Shown: positions 1 through 11,643 of the stretch, piece by piece | Position numbering within the stretch: position 1 is the stretch's first letter | How the letters are laid out: each line of letters opens with the position of its first letter | NCBI GenBank assembly: GCA_963930655.1 | Contig: OZ005609.1 | Coordinates: 21,897,001-21,961,000 of the forward strand | Direction: 5' to 3' | DNA: 64,000 bases | Source: Myrica gale | Taxonomy: Eukaryota; Streptophyta; Magnoliopsida; Fagales; Myricaceae | Position numbers and translations under genes: made by a program | The notes under the pieces: model-generated | Seen by the model: the letters and a program-made list of their open reading frames with translations, nothing else | What the model was told of the DNA's origin: nothing | Databases searched by the model: none

Positions 1-325
1 AACCGTACTCAAAACCCTATTCCATGGACAATATAAATGCAAATGGGGATGGGCATCCCCACACAAGACTGGCAGAGAGAAAAGGGAAATGGAGAGGAAT
101 CCAACCCCTCCGCCTCTCCCTCATGCCCAAGAGAGGAAGGGGGCACAGAGAGGTAGAGGGATTGGGAGGGTGGAGCACCCGTGTAGGAGAGGGGGCACCA
201 CTCCCCTGTGCGAAAGTGGCATAGGTCCCCACCTCTCCCATTGGCCGGTCTCTCCCTTGAGTGGGTGAGTGGAGTGGCACGAAGGACCCACTTCAACATG
301 AGGCAGCATTCACCCCTAATTTCCA

Positions 326-368
<43 letters not shown>

Positions 369-1427
369 TTTCCTCTTTTTTCTCTTTTTTTTTTTTGGTT
401 TGGGGGGGTTGGACTTGTGATTTACACACCAGCTTGGGAAACATTGTTGGATCCAGCATACTCCAAACACGGTTCTTGGAAACCAGTTTTGAAACCAAAA
501 ACCGAATATTGGTTTCCATGCTGAGGTCCTAGGGCCAAACAAAGGCAAACAACAAGCAGGACAACAACGATCAGTGGCGCAGCCAGTTGTTTTGTGGGGT
601 TCCAGGCTAGGCAAAATTATATTTATACCATGCTTTTCAGAAGAGATTTTCAGTCTATTTAGCGCAAAGCTGAACCTTACAATAAGAGAAACAAGTGGGA
701 AATAATGATTTTGCATCCTCAACCAAGAGAAATGCAAATGAAAGTTGAGGAGTTGAAAGGACTCGAGGAAGGATAGCAAAAAATGACTTCTATAACATCT
801 TTTGGGGCCACCTTTTGAGTTTTAAGAAAGGGTTCAATTTTTTACTATTTAATCTTCGTATTTCTGGAATTTTCTTGTTTAGATTGAAAAAAATTTGCTT
901 GTCAGCAAACATTCACAGATAAAAAAAAAAACAAGGTTTATACCAGTTAACTCATCAGAAATCCAATGAGGATTTAACCCTTAGATCCCCCCCACCCCCA
1001 GCCAAAAAAAATGACAATGATGTTGCTTGGCTGTTGGCACCCATGCTGCACCATTCCCATGCTGGCAGGAAGGATGATAACTAATACGTTGGTTAAAGCA
1101 GGATAAAACAGTTTAAAGATCATGTTACGTGTGGCACGGATATTCTCAGGGGATGAATTGTAAAGATAGGATGATAAGTTGCATTGACATCTCACTATAT
1201 GCAGCACTTTGTTTCATATTTCTGACCCCTCCCACAACGGAAGGTCCACGGCTGTTTTCCTCTCAATGGTTACAGAGGTCATTTTGTTTCTTCCAGGTGC
1301 ACCAGTGAGTGGCTTAACTGCCTAAAAAGTTAAATGTTTAAGGAGTTCTTAAATAAGATTGCTTACAAAGGAGAGAGGAAAAGAAGAAGAAGCAACTATT
1401 AAAGAACTGCAAATATCAATACTCAAC
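1..1427. other. Stretch without recognisable exons, downstream of GSH2 exon 4
   Basis: This is either intron 4 of the glutathione synthetase gene or unrelated DNA. I looked on the minus strand for the next GSH2 exon (the segment around the conserved PEERN motif) and did not see it. The stretch holds an 18-unit TC microsatellite at 331-366, a C-rich tract near 985-1000, and a sequence at 572 starting CAGTGGCGCAGCCAG that resembles the end of a hAT-type transposon. Long open frames here are low-complexity and unconvincing. Confidence 0.5.
331..366. repeat. (TC)18 microsatellite
   Basis: Uninterrupted TC dinucleotide run followed by a T-rich tract. It makes the overlapping frames encode artificial serine/leucine or arginine/glutamate runs. 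Confidence 0.95.
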
Positions 1428-4046
1428 CTGTGGAGCTCAGTGACAAGACAACTGAGGCCAGGAAATGAAGAAGAAATCGTATTCAGCTCTATTTGAAGGA
1501 GTAATTTAGTTTGCTCATCAAGCATATAATCCGAGCGATGTAAACCCATACGTATTTCCTACGTATATAAGTCAAAACAGGTTAGTACCTTCACCAAAAC
1601 TACTCACTCCTTCACACCAAAAAGTAAGTGAAATAAAGATGTAGTTATCAGTTAAGGGGTGCAGGATGCTATCTTTCATTGCATTTATGAATGTAGCTTG
1701 CCTTTATTTTAACCTTCATGTAGTTATTCATTCGAGGAGCATTTATATACCAAATGAAATCTCAAATAGGTGTTTCAAACATTTTAATCCAAAACAAGAT
1801 GACACTCACTAAAATGACCAAGTGGCTCCACAAAGATCCGCAAAAGCCTCTCATAATAGTTGATCCCTATGCCCTATGCATTATTCTTACCTCTTTCTTG
1901 TTCATCTTTAGCATCTTGGAATGAATTTCTAGAAGTCCAGAGGTAAAAGAATCTGCTTTCTTGGTCCTGCAGTGAAGAATAGAAGAGAAATATCAAAAAT
2001 ACTTTCAATCTCTTTAGCCAACAGAGTGAAACTCGAATCTGAAGAAAAATGAAGTGGAGAAGTTGAAGAACTCAATGTTGAAAGTAGCTAAACAGAAATA
2101 AAAACAAATTATATTGATATGATTAAGTTTAGACGGACAAGCTAGACGGGCAATGAAAACATAAGTATGGTATTCATAAGGACAAGCTAGAGAGGAAGTG
2201 AAACTATTCTGTATAAGCCAGATACCAAGGGCATAGTTGTAAACTTCTTTTGATCTAGATCATAGTTGAAAAAGAGTATAAAGAAAAGAAAAGAAAGAAA
2301 AAAAGGATAGTGGCTCAGCATGCTGGAAAGCCAACAAAGGATTGGACAGACATTACATTAAAAGCTTCAATGGTTTAGAACTCTGCATCGAGTCCAAAAC
2401 GAAAAGTCACTTGAAGATCAAAATTCTTCAATTGATGGAAAATTCTTTCTTCACACAAAAATTTTGTGCAGAAGAAAATCACAACATGCAACTTGACCTA
2501 TCAATCCCAACCCACTCCAAGAACAAAAAGTTGAAAATAGAAAATAACCTTAAGCCAACCACATTAGGAATATAAACATGATGGAGCGAATGTTGATATG
2601 AAAGAGAGGCAGGGAAAGAAAGTACATAGTTAAATCTATGTAATTTTAAGGAGGCGGTGATGATGATAACAAGGAAGAAGAGGAAATTGTTTGAATTGTG
2701 TGTACGCATGATTATTGAGGAGCACCAAATGTGAGTGAACAAAATTAAATTGGTTCTACCCCTAAAGAAGCTAATACTATGAGCAGATAAACCGTAGAGT
2801 ACATTGATTGAGGCAGTGAAAAAGATAAGGACCAAGAGGCCAAATTCAGCAATTATTATCTAGTACGGTGATTAACTCTAGTAGGTAACACCCATGCCAT
2901 GTAGATTGGACGACTCTTTGTTCATTTCAATAAATTAAGTTGTTTGCGTGTATGATAACACAATCAATTACACAAAAATTAAAACTGTGAATAAGATTTT
3001 GTTTTTTTTGTTTTTCTCTGTGGGAATGGGGGAAGAGGAGGGATAGAATACCTGGACAGTGACTCCTGCAGAAAATTTCCATCCAAACTCACGCGATCGA
3101 CCAGTTCATTAAAAATAGGGCTCAATTCACACGCTTGCCTCCAATTACTTTCAGGGAATGACAAGGGCAATAAAGCAAATGGTGCATGTACCAAGCCTAC
3201 GCCAGGCACTTTTCCTGATCTCTGTGATTTGAAGCACTCGAGAATCAAATTCAAGTATTTTCAGTATTTAATCGTTATCTGGATAGTTGATACCTATAAT
3301 GTGAATCTCTAGCTTTTGAAAAAATTATTGCTCTCAGAATCTGGCTCTCATACAATTAGGCTGAAATCGTAATCAGCATATAACAACCTAATTTTGGGAT
3401 ATTCATTCTACTCCATGCTTTTGATTCACAAGAAGTTCAAATAAACAACACCCGGAAATCTCTGTCATCTCACATGCTGAACTACGCAGATATTCTCAAT
3501 TTCCTCAGGAACTAAAACAAATGCATACATAAAGCTACACCGATACGAAAGATTGAATACAACAACACAGAGGGTCGGCGACCAATGTTAAACAAAAACC
3601 TTTCTTCACCGGTAAGCTGAACAAGAAAGACAGAGATTCAAGAGGATCGTCTCTTTTATTCAACTGACCTGTACAGACTTGTCACCAACAAGCAGCCCGT
3701 GGAGAGAGCTCCAAACAAGAGCATCATACACCATCTCCTGAAGCAAAACTTGATCAATCCCATGGTAATTAAACGCGGGCTTTCTTGTACTCCCCTCTCC
3801 TTGAGTCTCCACCTCCTCAACTTCCCCGCGCTTAACAGCCAAAGATGAACAAGGAAAAGTGGTCTGGGACATGATTCTTATTGGTTTTACCAACTGGGTA
3901 TTGAATATTTTCTCCGTTGAGTACAAAAATGGGGTGGATCTTAAGTTGGGATTGGATTTAGACGAGGTAGTGATGGGAAAAACGTGAAGGGAGTCAATGG
4001 GGAAAGTGAGGGAGCGAGCGTAGCAAGAGGAGTATGCAGCACCCAT
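1428..4046 (-). CDS. GSH2: Glutathione synthetase, N-terminal half (4 exons, partial)
   Basis: Glutathione synthetase joins gamma-glutamylcysteine and glycine using ATP, in plastid and cytosol. Exons on the minus strand: 4046-3669, 3221-3052, 1966-1891, 1558-1428. All junctions are GT-AG and phases agree (755 bp, about 251 residues of a family length near 540). Family landmarks are [18 protein letters not shown] (end of exon 1), SGKVPGVGL and [16 protein letters not shown] (exon 2), [15 protein letters not shown] (exon 3), and [20 protein letters not shown] with SFPGLSCLV (exon 4). The first 50-60 residues are rich in Ser, Thr and Pro and look like a plastid transit peptide; a later in-frame Met (IMSQTTF) could start a cytosolic form, as proposed for Arabidopsis. 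The ATP-grasp C-terminal half is not in the window. It probably continues past base 1 after a long intron, but a truncated gene cannot be excluded. Confidence 0.88.
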
Positions 4047-4467
4047 TGTGACATTGACCTTCCTTTTTCGGATATACCGACTTTTGGTGTTGGGTTTGGT
4101 ATGCGTTACTATTTACTTTCTTTGATTGTCGTCTTGGTGTAGATGGGGCTTCTGGGTATTCCCTTTTGAGTTTTTGAGAGCAATTCTGAATTATTGACTG
4201 AAAAAACAAATTATCTTTGGATTTCTAAGCAAATTCTTATGGTGTGCTATTTCTAAGCAGTTCAAGTCGGCCCGGCATGATTCAGGCCCCTATTTTTCTG
4301 TTCGGATACAAATGGGCTTGTAATTTCTTCCTTCAATCCGGTAGTGTAGTACCCTCAAGCAGTTCGATATAGAGCACTGAGATATGAAATACAGACTAAC
4401 TTGCTAATTCTTATTGAAACAAAAAAAATATTACGTGATGCTCGGAAACCAGGACTTTGGACGGATT
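4047..4467. promoter_or_regulatory. Intergenic spacer: GSH2 upstream region and AAP 3' flank
   Basis: A 421-bp gap between the GSH2 start codon and the stop codon of the permease fragment, both on the minus strand. It must hold the GSH2 5' UTR and at least its proximal promoter. I saw no clear core element beyond T-rich stretches. Confidence 0.4.
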
Positions 4468-5013
4468 TTACTGATCAGAGTTGAAGGGCTTGTACGTCTT
4501 GAGATCTTGGATGAGGCCCTGAATGGAACCAGCAGCAGCAACAATCGAGACAATCAAACAGGCCCAGCTCAATATCTTGAGCCACGTCCACGTGAAGGAG
4601 AACTTTGGCAACTTGGACTGGGCGATGTACATCTCAATGGGGAAGTAGACGGTCAATGGCCAAAAAGAGGCTGCTCCAAGCAGACCCAAGAAGTCATTGA
4701 AGAATGGGAATGTCATGGCTATCACAGCTGTGACTATAACGTACGCTGTTCTCCACACCAGCCTGAAGGAGTTGACGTAATATGCACCACAGAATGGAAC
4801 ATCAATGGCGTACTCGCCTGTTATGAACTTGCTCTCAGGCCACTTCTTTTTGCACTTCTTCTCTACGAACCCAAATACGGGTTGGCAGAAAACCTGTGCA
4901 CACGGGAATTGGGTTACAAGTTTGAGAAATAAACACCAAATGCTTGAAGAAATGATGCATGCTTAAACGTTTACCTGGTAAGCACCAACGAGATGGACGG
5001 CAATCAAAACAAC
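4468..5013 (-). pseudogene. Amino acid permease (AAP family) 3' fragment
   Basis: AAPs are plasma-membrane H+/amino-acid symporters of about 480 residues. The last exon, 4893-4468, reads VFCQPVFGFVEKKC, then KWPESKFITGEYAIDVP, LVWRTAYVIVTAVIAM, FPFFNDFLGLLGAASF, WPLTVYFPIEMYIAQSK and FSFTWTWLKILSW, ending at a stop codon. This is the conserved C-terminal third with its last membrane helices. An 81-bp intron (4894-4974) separates it from LIAVHLVGAYQ at 4975-5013, also conserved. Further upstream the frame loses similarity and meets a stop codon within about ten codons, and the next kilobase is AT-rich repeat-like DNA with no earlier AAP exons. The simplest reading is a 5'-truncated relic. An intact gene interrupted by a very large insertion is possible but no further exon is visible up to 12 kb. 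Confidence 0.8.
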
Positions 5014-6254
5014 TCTTTTGCCGTTTTAAAGCTATTCTCCTCCAGTGTATAAAAAAAAACAAATCTCTATTGTTTTAAGTTTTTTCTTTTGAGTTTCATG
5101 TTTAATTCTCTTCTATGAGTTCTATCATTATCAATCTGCTTTGGTTTATTTTCACTAATAGAATTTTTTAGAAACTTTTTCGAGGAAAACTCGTTGCAAA
5201 TGTCTAATATTGGGCTGAGAATATGCCTGAGATAAGAATAAGCCAAAAGTAACGTTAAAGAAATGTGAACGTTGAAAACCTTTGAGCTGACATTATTAGA
5301 TATTTAATGAGATTTTTAAAATTTATTAAATAATTAAAATTTTTATTAAATTTCCTTAGAAATTTAGATGGAAATCTGATGGAGGGATTAGCTACTATAT
5401 TGGAAACATAGTCTAAACTCATGCAGCAATTTATCAATTTTAAAAATTTCATCATAATTTTTAAATTTTCATAAAAACCCTGAACCATACAGTAATTTGT
5501 AAATTAGGGATAAATACTACATTAGTCTCTGTAGTTTGAGATCAGAGAATAAATGAGGTGAGGTCGAGGTCGAGGTCAGAAGCAAATTGGGATGACGTGA
5601 GTGCTACCCTAATCTCTTCTAAAAAGAGGGTTTCCAGTAACGGCATAATCAATGTACGATTGGGAGTAATCCTGACATTCAAACTGGGATTAATAAGTTC
5701 TGCTACCATGGAGTCTTGTTGAAGTGGAAGATCAGGGAGATGAGGTGGAGCTGAGAAATAAGGCATACATGAGAGGGAAAAGATTTAGTTCTAAGATGGG
5801 TTATTCTAAATTCTTATAAGTATCGGTCAATATTTAATAAAATAAATTTAACTGTTAAAATCTGGTCATATCTCATTTAATGAGGTAAGATAAAGTCAGT
5901 TTGGCTTAGCTTAATTTGGCGATGATTCATTCTCATTAAATGACGTTTCCAATTTTAAATAGTTGGATTTATTTTTTTTTAAATCTTGATCGGTGCTTAT
6001 AAACGTTAGAATTTGACTTCTTATAACTGAATCTTTTCTATGGCAGGGATCCGAGGGTGTTACCATATTTTAACTAGTGACCTCCCCTTATTGTGTATGG
6101 AGACCCTTGGCTAACATTGGGCGGGCAGTCCTCTGACCTCACCAAAACCATAACTTAGAAGACCTTAACCCACATTTCATCAGGGTTGCGATACATCTGC
6201 CCGGTAAGCTTAGATGTAAGGCCCAGTGACATCACAAAGCCTTCAAACTCCAAG
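5014..6254. other. AT-rich non-genic stretch
   Basis: No credible gene. The part from 5250 to 5500 is very AT-rich with phased TTTAAA/AAATTT runs. The part from 6030 to 6254 is less AT-rich and resembles decayed transposon sequence. The short open frames show no recognisable similarity. Confidence 0.4.
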
Positions 6255-7066
6255 CCCTCCTAGCTCTTTTGTTTTTTTTAAGTAAACGTGAATTTCATTT
6301 CACAGGGAAGCAAACATACATGTTGGATACATACGACCTACCTAGATCGGGTAAAAAAAACAGGGGCATAAAGCCCATAACAGCATCAATAAAAGCCCTA
6401 AGGGCTATACAACGAAAGGCCTTTAAGGCCTGGTTCCAAATGACCGTAAAGGCCACAACAAGACGGACCCAATGGATCGTGGATTTAAAACGGGTTCAAA
6501 GACCCGAAGGTAACACCGCCGAGAGTGACGGTCGCCGGAGGAATGGGTAGTCACGCACCGCACTATCACTTCCTCGAGAGAGCATCCAAACCAGTAACAA
6601 AGGACAACAAGGTCCACAACAAAATCCCAATGAAATAAAATTCAAACAGAAAATACAACCAAACGCATTAAAGAAAAGCCGCTGGCGGTCGGAAACCGGC
6701 CAGAAAACAGAGCTCCCGCAACCCCACCGAGGACCAATGCAGCAGATCCAAAAAGACACGGGCGCGTGAAACCCACGCGCCTGCATGTGGCTACCGAAGT
6801 CCTCCTGGAACGAAGGAATCTGACGTTGAAGACAAGCACATAGGGAGACCAAAAATGGGGGGTTTGGGTAGAAACCAGCCAAAAGAGGGAGAGGAGAGAG
6901 AGGAAAGGAAGGGGAGGACGGTGGGAGGAGAAGGAGCTCCTCCCACCGCCGGTCACAAGGAAGGAGAAGGGAGATCAGGCGAGGTTGAGGGGAAGGGTCT
7001 AGAGAGAGAGGCTATGCCCTCTCTCTAGAACTCGGTCTGTGTTCTTTTCCCCTCCTAGCTCTTTTG
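6255..7066 (-). mobile_element. LINE-like retroelement insertion with 17-bp target-site duplication
   Basis: The 17-mer CCCTCCTAGCTCTTTTG occurs at 6255-6271 and again at 7050-7066, flanking 778 bp. Immediately inside the left copy is a T run (poly-A on the minus strand), so the element lies in minus orientation with its 3' end at 6272. A long variable target duplication plus a poly-A tail is the mark of LINE-type target-primed insertion. The 5' end (high coordinates) is GA/CT-rich, like plant LINE 5' UTRs, and no reverse transcriptase domain is present. It is therefore an internally deleted or non-autonomous copy. Confidence 0.75.
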
Positions 7067-8398
7067 ACTTGCAAATGGTTGATCATGCAAACGAAGTAAA
7101 TTTCTTGACAATGTCGTCCTTGGGAAAGGATTCGGTCCCAACCGTACTCTCCAGACCTATTTAGACACATGATCTGGATAATTTCCTTTCATCTAGATCT
7201 TCTAAGTGAGCCACGTTAATTATTGAAGTTTGACCGCTCAAGCTCGGCTTGACTCTTCGAGGAGCTAGTTAGGCCTCCCTTTTTCACTTCCCTCGCCGTA
7301 ACGGTTGGACCACTTAAATTAACGTAAGATCAGTGCTCTGACTGATGCAACGAAAACTCCTTTTATTATGCTAGTTTCCCTTCAAATTCCCTCGTTAGAA
7401 CCTTAAATTTACTAATTCCTATGTTATCACTTCTACCTAGTCAGTGTTGCCCTTAATACTCCACAAATATTTGAGTCAATTCAATACTGACTCCAATACT
7501 ATCGATGTATAGAAAATCAATCTCTTAACAACCTTTTACGTTTGGAAAGATATTGTGAAAATTACAGCCACTGCTTCTTTTCGCCTGAAAATACTCTGCG
7601 CTGTTAAAGTTTGCATATTTTACACTTTTCTTATGGAGTGTTGTTATTTGAAGTCCTTGAAGAGTTCGAACAGCCCTTAGGAAATGGAGTCTCTCCATAG
7701 GCAACAAATCTTAAACTTGACGATCGAGCAAAGTGTTTTGCAGAGGGACTAAAGAACCCATCGTTCATTCCTCAAATTTCAGGGCAATTCGAGTGGAAGT
7801 TTTGGTGCCTATATAAAGTATTCAACGTCATGTATATACCTTTTTTTTTCTTATCCAACGTCCATAATACTTAATTAAGTAGAAAAACGGCACAAACTTG
7901 TCGATTCAGCTTATATTATCTCAGAAACAACATTAATCAACATCCCAAAATGAATTTCTCAGGTTCTATGATTATGCATATATATACATATAAGATCAGA
8001 TTGTATATATACGTACGTAATTATTGCAAAATGAAAAAAGAAAAAGGCCTATGTATACTGATAATCTATGAGGGAAACGTGTTGGATAAAATGCAAATTA
8101 AAATTAAGATATAGGTATAAAAAAACTATAAAAAAAAAACTGTTTTATTTAACCTTTTAATTGTGAATTATTCTTAGCTATCAATTTCAGATGTTCTCCT
8201 CTAAATAATTACTTGTCGTTGTATAAGCAGTGGCGGACCCAAGCCGGGCGCGCGACCGCCTCAACTGGGTTATGCAATTTTTTTTTTTTTTTTTGTGTTT
8301 GCAAGTCAAACTCATGCGTATACGGATGCCTTCTATCCAACCTTTAGAGTTTTGACTTTAGACTTTGATATGCCGCCGACGTACAAGTGTGAACTGAA
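7067..8398. other. Non-genic stretch with a hAT-like terminus
   Basis: No recognisable gene. At 8228 the sequence CAGTGGCGGACCCAAG resembles the left end of the hAT element found intact at 56971 and is followed by a poly-T tract (8279 onward), but no matching right end is visible nearby. Confidence 0.35.
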
Positions 8399-9453
8399 GG
8401 CTGCGTTTGTTTGGACTGAACAGCGAAATATTTTTAAAAATATGTGTGTTTGATAGGGGCTGAAAAAAGAGTCAAAGAAAAATGAAATAAGTGGTCAAAA
8501 GAAAATAACGTGTATCAGGCTGAAAATAACTTACCCTTTGAAGAAGCTTAAGTTATTTTACAGATGATTATCTTTTCTCTATTTTATCTACACTATCTAC
8601 TATTTTTTTTTCATCTATATTCTCTCTACTATCGTAACAAAAGAAACTTAAGTTATTTTTTAGGTGACTATTTTTTATCTATTATATCTCAAAATATGTC
8701 ATCTACTATTTTTTCTCTAACAAAAAAAACTTAAATTATTTTCTAATTAACTATTTTTTCTCTAATTTATAGCAACATATATAGGTTATCTACTATTTTT
8801 TCTCTACTATCATAACAAAAAAACTTAAGTTATTTTTTAGGTGAATATTTTTTCTCTATTCTATCGTAAACATATGATATCTACTATTTTTTCTCAACTA
8901 TTTTTTCTCTATTATCGTAACAAAAAAACTTAAGTTATTTTTCAAGTGACTATTTTTTATGTTAGACACTATTTTATGTTATGCAGTATTTTTAATATCT
9001 TTATCAATAATAAAAAGGTTGTAATTCGTATTTTATGGGATCTGCTTTCATTATTTTTAATATCTCGCTATCATTTAAACTTTGATTCCATATTTCCGCA
9101 ATTAGTTTGCTGAGATAAAGTTGCATGAAGGCTCTGATGAGTCGAGGTTTTATAGATAGCTCTTCATTTGCTGATTGACAAATTTTAAGAAATGCACAAC
9201 TTCCCCGATTGGAGCATTTGATAATTCAAATGGATCATTAGAGGAAGTATCTGTCTGGATCCCTCTAATATGATTGTTATTCTAAACAAGATCAAAAATG
9301 TTCTTTAAATTTTCAGGTGACAACCAAACACTATATATTTATTCTCAAGAAATTAGCCAAACACTGAAACTTTTTTTATTTTCCCAACAAATATTTTCAG
9401 TTGTAAATATTTTCTCATTTTCCTCCTTTTACGCCGAAACAAACAAACGCAGC
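8399..9453. mobile_element. Putative 1.05-kb DNA transposon with terminal inverted repeats and internal degenerate repeats
   Basis: GCTGCGTTTGTTTG at 8400-8413 is perfectly inverted at 9440-9453. Between them, about 8540-8960 holds four to five degenerate copies of a roughly 100-bp unit containing AACTTAAGTTATTTTT and CTACTATTTTTTCTCT. The ends resemble the GG(N)TGCGTTTG termini of the MITE family found elsewhere in the window. I could not identify a clear target duplication, so the superfamily is open. No transposase is encoded. Confidence 0.5.
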
Positions 9454-10971
9454 TTTAGACTTTGTACACAGCACACGCACCAGTGTCGAGATAATTTTGA
9501 CAATTTGAGCCACATAATTCAGCACAAGGATTGCTATAGCACATCTGGCTCTTCTTTTTCTTCCTACAAAATTCAAATTTCTTTGTGGGTAAGGGTTTAT
9601 ATATATATATATTCAAACTCACCCGCAAAAAAGAAGAAGAAGAAGGTTTCTATTCAAAACGAACTAAGGGGTCCACGAGTTTATGAATGGGGATTAGTAC
9701 TACAGTATCACCATGACTCAAGAAACTGCCTTGTCTCCGAGGAGACGGCATGGGAAAAACTGCACAAGAAATTCAACGATGATAGGTATGAACTTAATTC
9801 ATTGCAACTTTCCTCCCATATTCGCTCTAATTGGCTGTGGAGTTTGTGTCTCTAATGGTCTAATATTTCAAAGGGTTTAAAATTCCTACCTACACTCTGT
9901 CCTCATTCCTTCCGATATTACTTGAAGATCCAGTGGAATGTCCATACACATCTATGACCTTGCTTCCTCAACACGCCTTAATCTATGCTGTCCCGGGCTC
10001 TTGACATAATTAGAGCTTTTACTCTCTTAAAAGATGCAAAACATGCAGAGCATTACACTGTGGAGCTTTAAATCTAAGTGTGTCATACTTGAAGAAGAGA
10101 CTAAAGAAAAATTATAGAGACTAATGTCATGCATCTCACATGAACCGGTCGACCGTTACGTGTTAACGAAATCTGTCAATTTAAACGGTCAAATTGAGTA
10201 CGGAGTACACATTGTAAAAATGTTGAAAATAAAGGGCTCAATGTTTTAAAAATAAAACATCGGAGTAAAAATTGTAAATGACCTCAAAAATAAAGGGTGC
10301 AAAGTGTAATTATTCCTTCGTATTATAAAAAAAAAAAAAAAAAAAGGTCAAACCACCGAATAGTTTTCCTGATGGCCTATATGTCGATCTGTCCCTAACC
10401 TCCTTTTAGAAACCTCTCTTATTAAATGCATGCAGTTCAATCGCAATTACAAAAACGTACGTAAGCTATAGCTATAGACCAATCAAAAAGCCCGTCGACG
10501 TCAATCAATTTCCTTGTAAGGATAAAGGAATTGGTTCACACGTTCTTAATTATATCCCAAAGAAAACCAACAATTTCATGAGGTTTGATATTGGATCCGC
10601 GTATAGGCCAATCTATTTCAGCAATTGGTTTACCGAATTAATTAATGTATAGTCGCAAAAGATTACCATGATCACAAGTTTCATCATGACCCAGTCTGGT
10701 TATATCATGTTATTATTTTGATATCATATAATACTTTCATTAAGTTCAACCAATAATTTAAACATTAACGACGGATTATAGCTAGATAAAAAAAATATAT
10801 GGATAATTCATTAATTTCCACAATCATATATACTTTTTAGTCATTCTTGATATAATTACAGTAAGTCCTAGCCTTTGAGACCCATGATCATGCGTGTTCA
10901 AAGTCACATCAGCCGACATATATGCATCTTCCGGCCAACATCATCCACGTCGGAGAACGTTCGTTCACGAT
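9454..10971. other. Non-genic stretch downstream of the disordered-protein gene
   Basis: A frame of 185 codons covers 9298-9855 but crosses the end of the preceding inverted-repeat element, contains a TA repeat and a poly-AAG run, and resembles no family I know, so I do not call it a gene. Around 10200-10345 there are short repeats (CGGAGTAAAAATTGTAAA type) and a poly-A run of about 20. The rest is AT-rich. Confidence 0.4.
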
Positions 10972-11643
10972 TCATCGACCTTCGGTACCACGATTCCAAA
11001 ACGTATCTGATTTTTCATTTAGGCTCGACCCCACCTTCAGAATTGATCGCAAAGGCTTTGGATCATCTTCTTCACTACCGATCGAAGTTGATTTTCTGAG
11101 AGCTTTGTACTGTTTCTTGTTCTTCTTAGGTGTGCTCATCTCCTCCACCACGTCGTTTATGCTTACCGTTTTCTTTGGAGCTCGTCGGGGTGCAGTAGTT
11201 GTAGATAATGGTGCTTCCTCTTCCGGGTTGATTTTTCCTGAATCCAAGAAACAATCGCTGTTGTCTCTGCTTATTTGTGGAGAAGACGTGACATCATCAC
11301 CGCTGCCTTGAACTGATGGGAGCTCCTCGCCATGGAGCCCAAAAGGCTCTAAATTCTTTGAAGCGTTGCCTTGCTCGTCGAGCTCAACGTTGACTCCTGA
11401 AACTGCAGCTTCACAGGGACTTCCTTGAGTCCCTGTCGCTGGATCTGGATGGTCATTCTTTGAGTCAGCCCCATCATTTCCAGCTCCGGAACTGTGCACC
11501 TCTGGGATTAAACCGCGATTCATGGGAGGAAGACGACCCAAAGTCACTGTCTTGAACGCTTGTGATGTTAGGATTCTTAGGATGAAGTTGAAGAGCCTAT
11601 GACAAATGTTCCAAGACTGGAGATGATGTTCGCTCTGATCCAT
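10972..11643 (-). CDS. Unrecognised plant protein, intrinsically disordered, with conserved-looking C-terminal motif
   Basis: A single-exon frame of 223 codons starting at MDQSEHHLQSWN. Residues 1-42 are moderately hydrophobic (LFNFILRILTSQAFKTVTLG). Residues 43-150 are rich in Gly, Ser, Asp, Glu and Pro and look disordered. The C-terminal part is basic then acidic: RRAPKKTVSINDVVEEM, KKNKKQYKALRKS, then EEDDPKPLRSILKVGSSLNEKS. I recall the KPLRSILKVGS...EKS pattern in short uncharacterised plant proteins, but no function is known to me. The absence of introns, the codon use and the intact frame support a real gene. The nearest gene on this strand is mL45, about 1.1 kb upstream. No signal peptide or enzymatic motif is visible. 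Confidence 0.6.
   Translation of the reverse strand: MDQSEHHLQSWNICHRLFNFILRILTSQAFKTVTLGRLPPMNRGLIPEVHSSGAGNDGADSKNDHPDPATGTQGSPCEAAVSGVNVELDEQGNASKNLEPFGLHGEELPSVQGSGDDVTSSPQISRDNSDCFLDSGKINPEEEAPLSTTTAPRRAPKKTVSINDVVEEMSTPKKNKKQYKALRKSTSIGSEEDDPKPLRSILKVGSSLNEKSDTFWNRGTEGR

Noticed and set aside
9..779. A 256-codon minus-strand frame
   Set aside because: Much of it is translation of the TC microsatellite and a T-rich tract, and it shows none of the glutathione synthetase sequence expected here.
4414..4932. A 172-codon plus-strand frame
   Set aside because: It is the antisense shadow of the permease exon on the minus strand.
9298..9855. A 185-codon plus-strand frame
   Set aside because: It spans the right end of an inverted-repeat element, includes TA and AAG simple repeats, and resembles no protein family.
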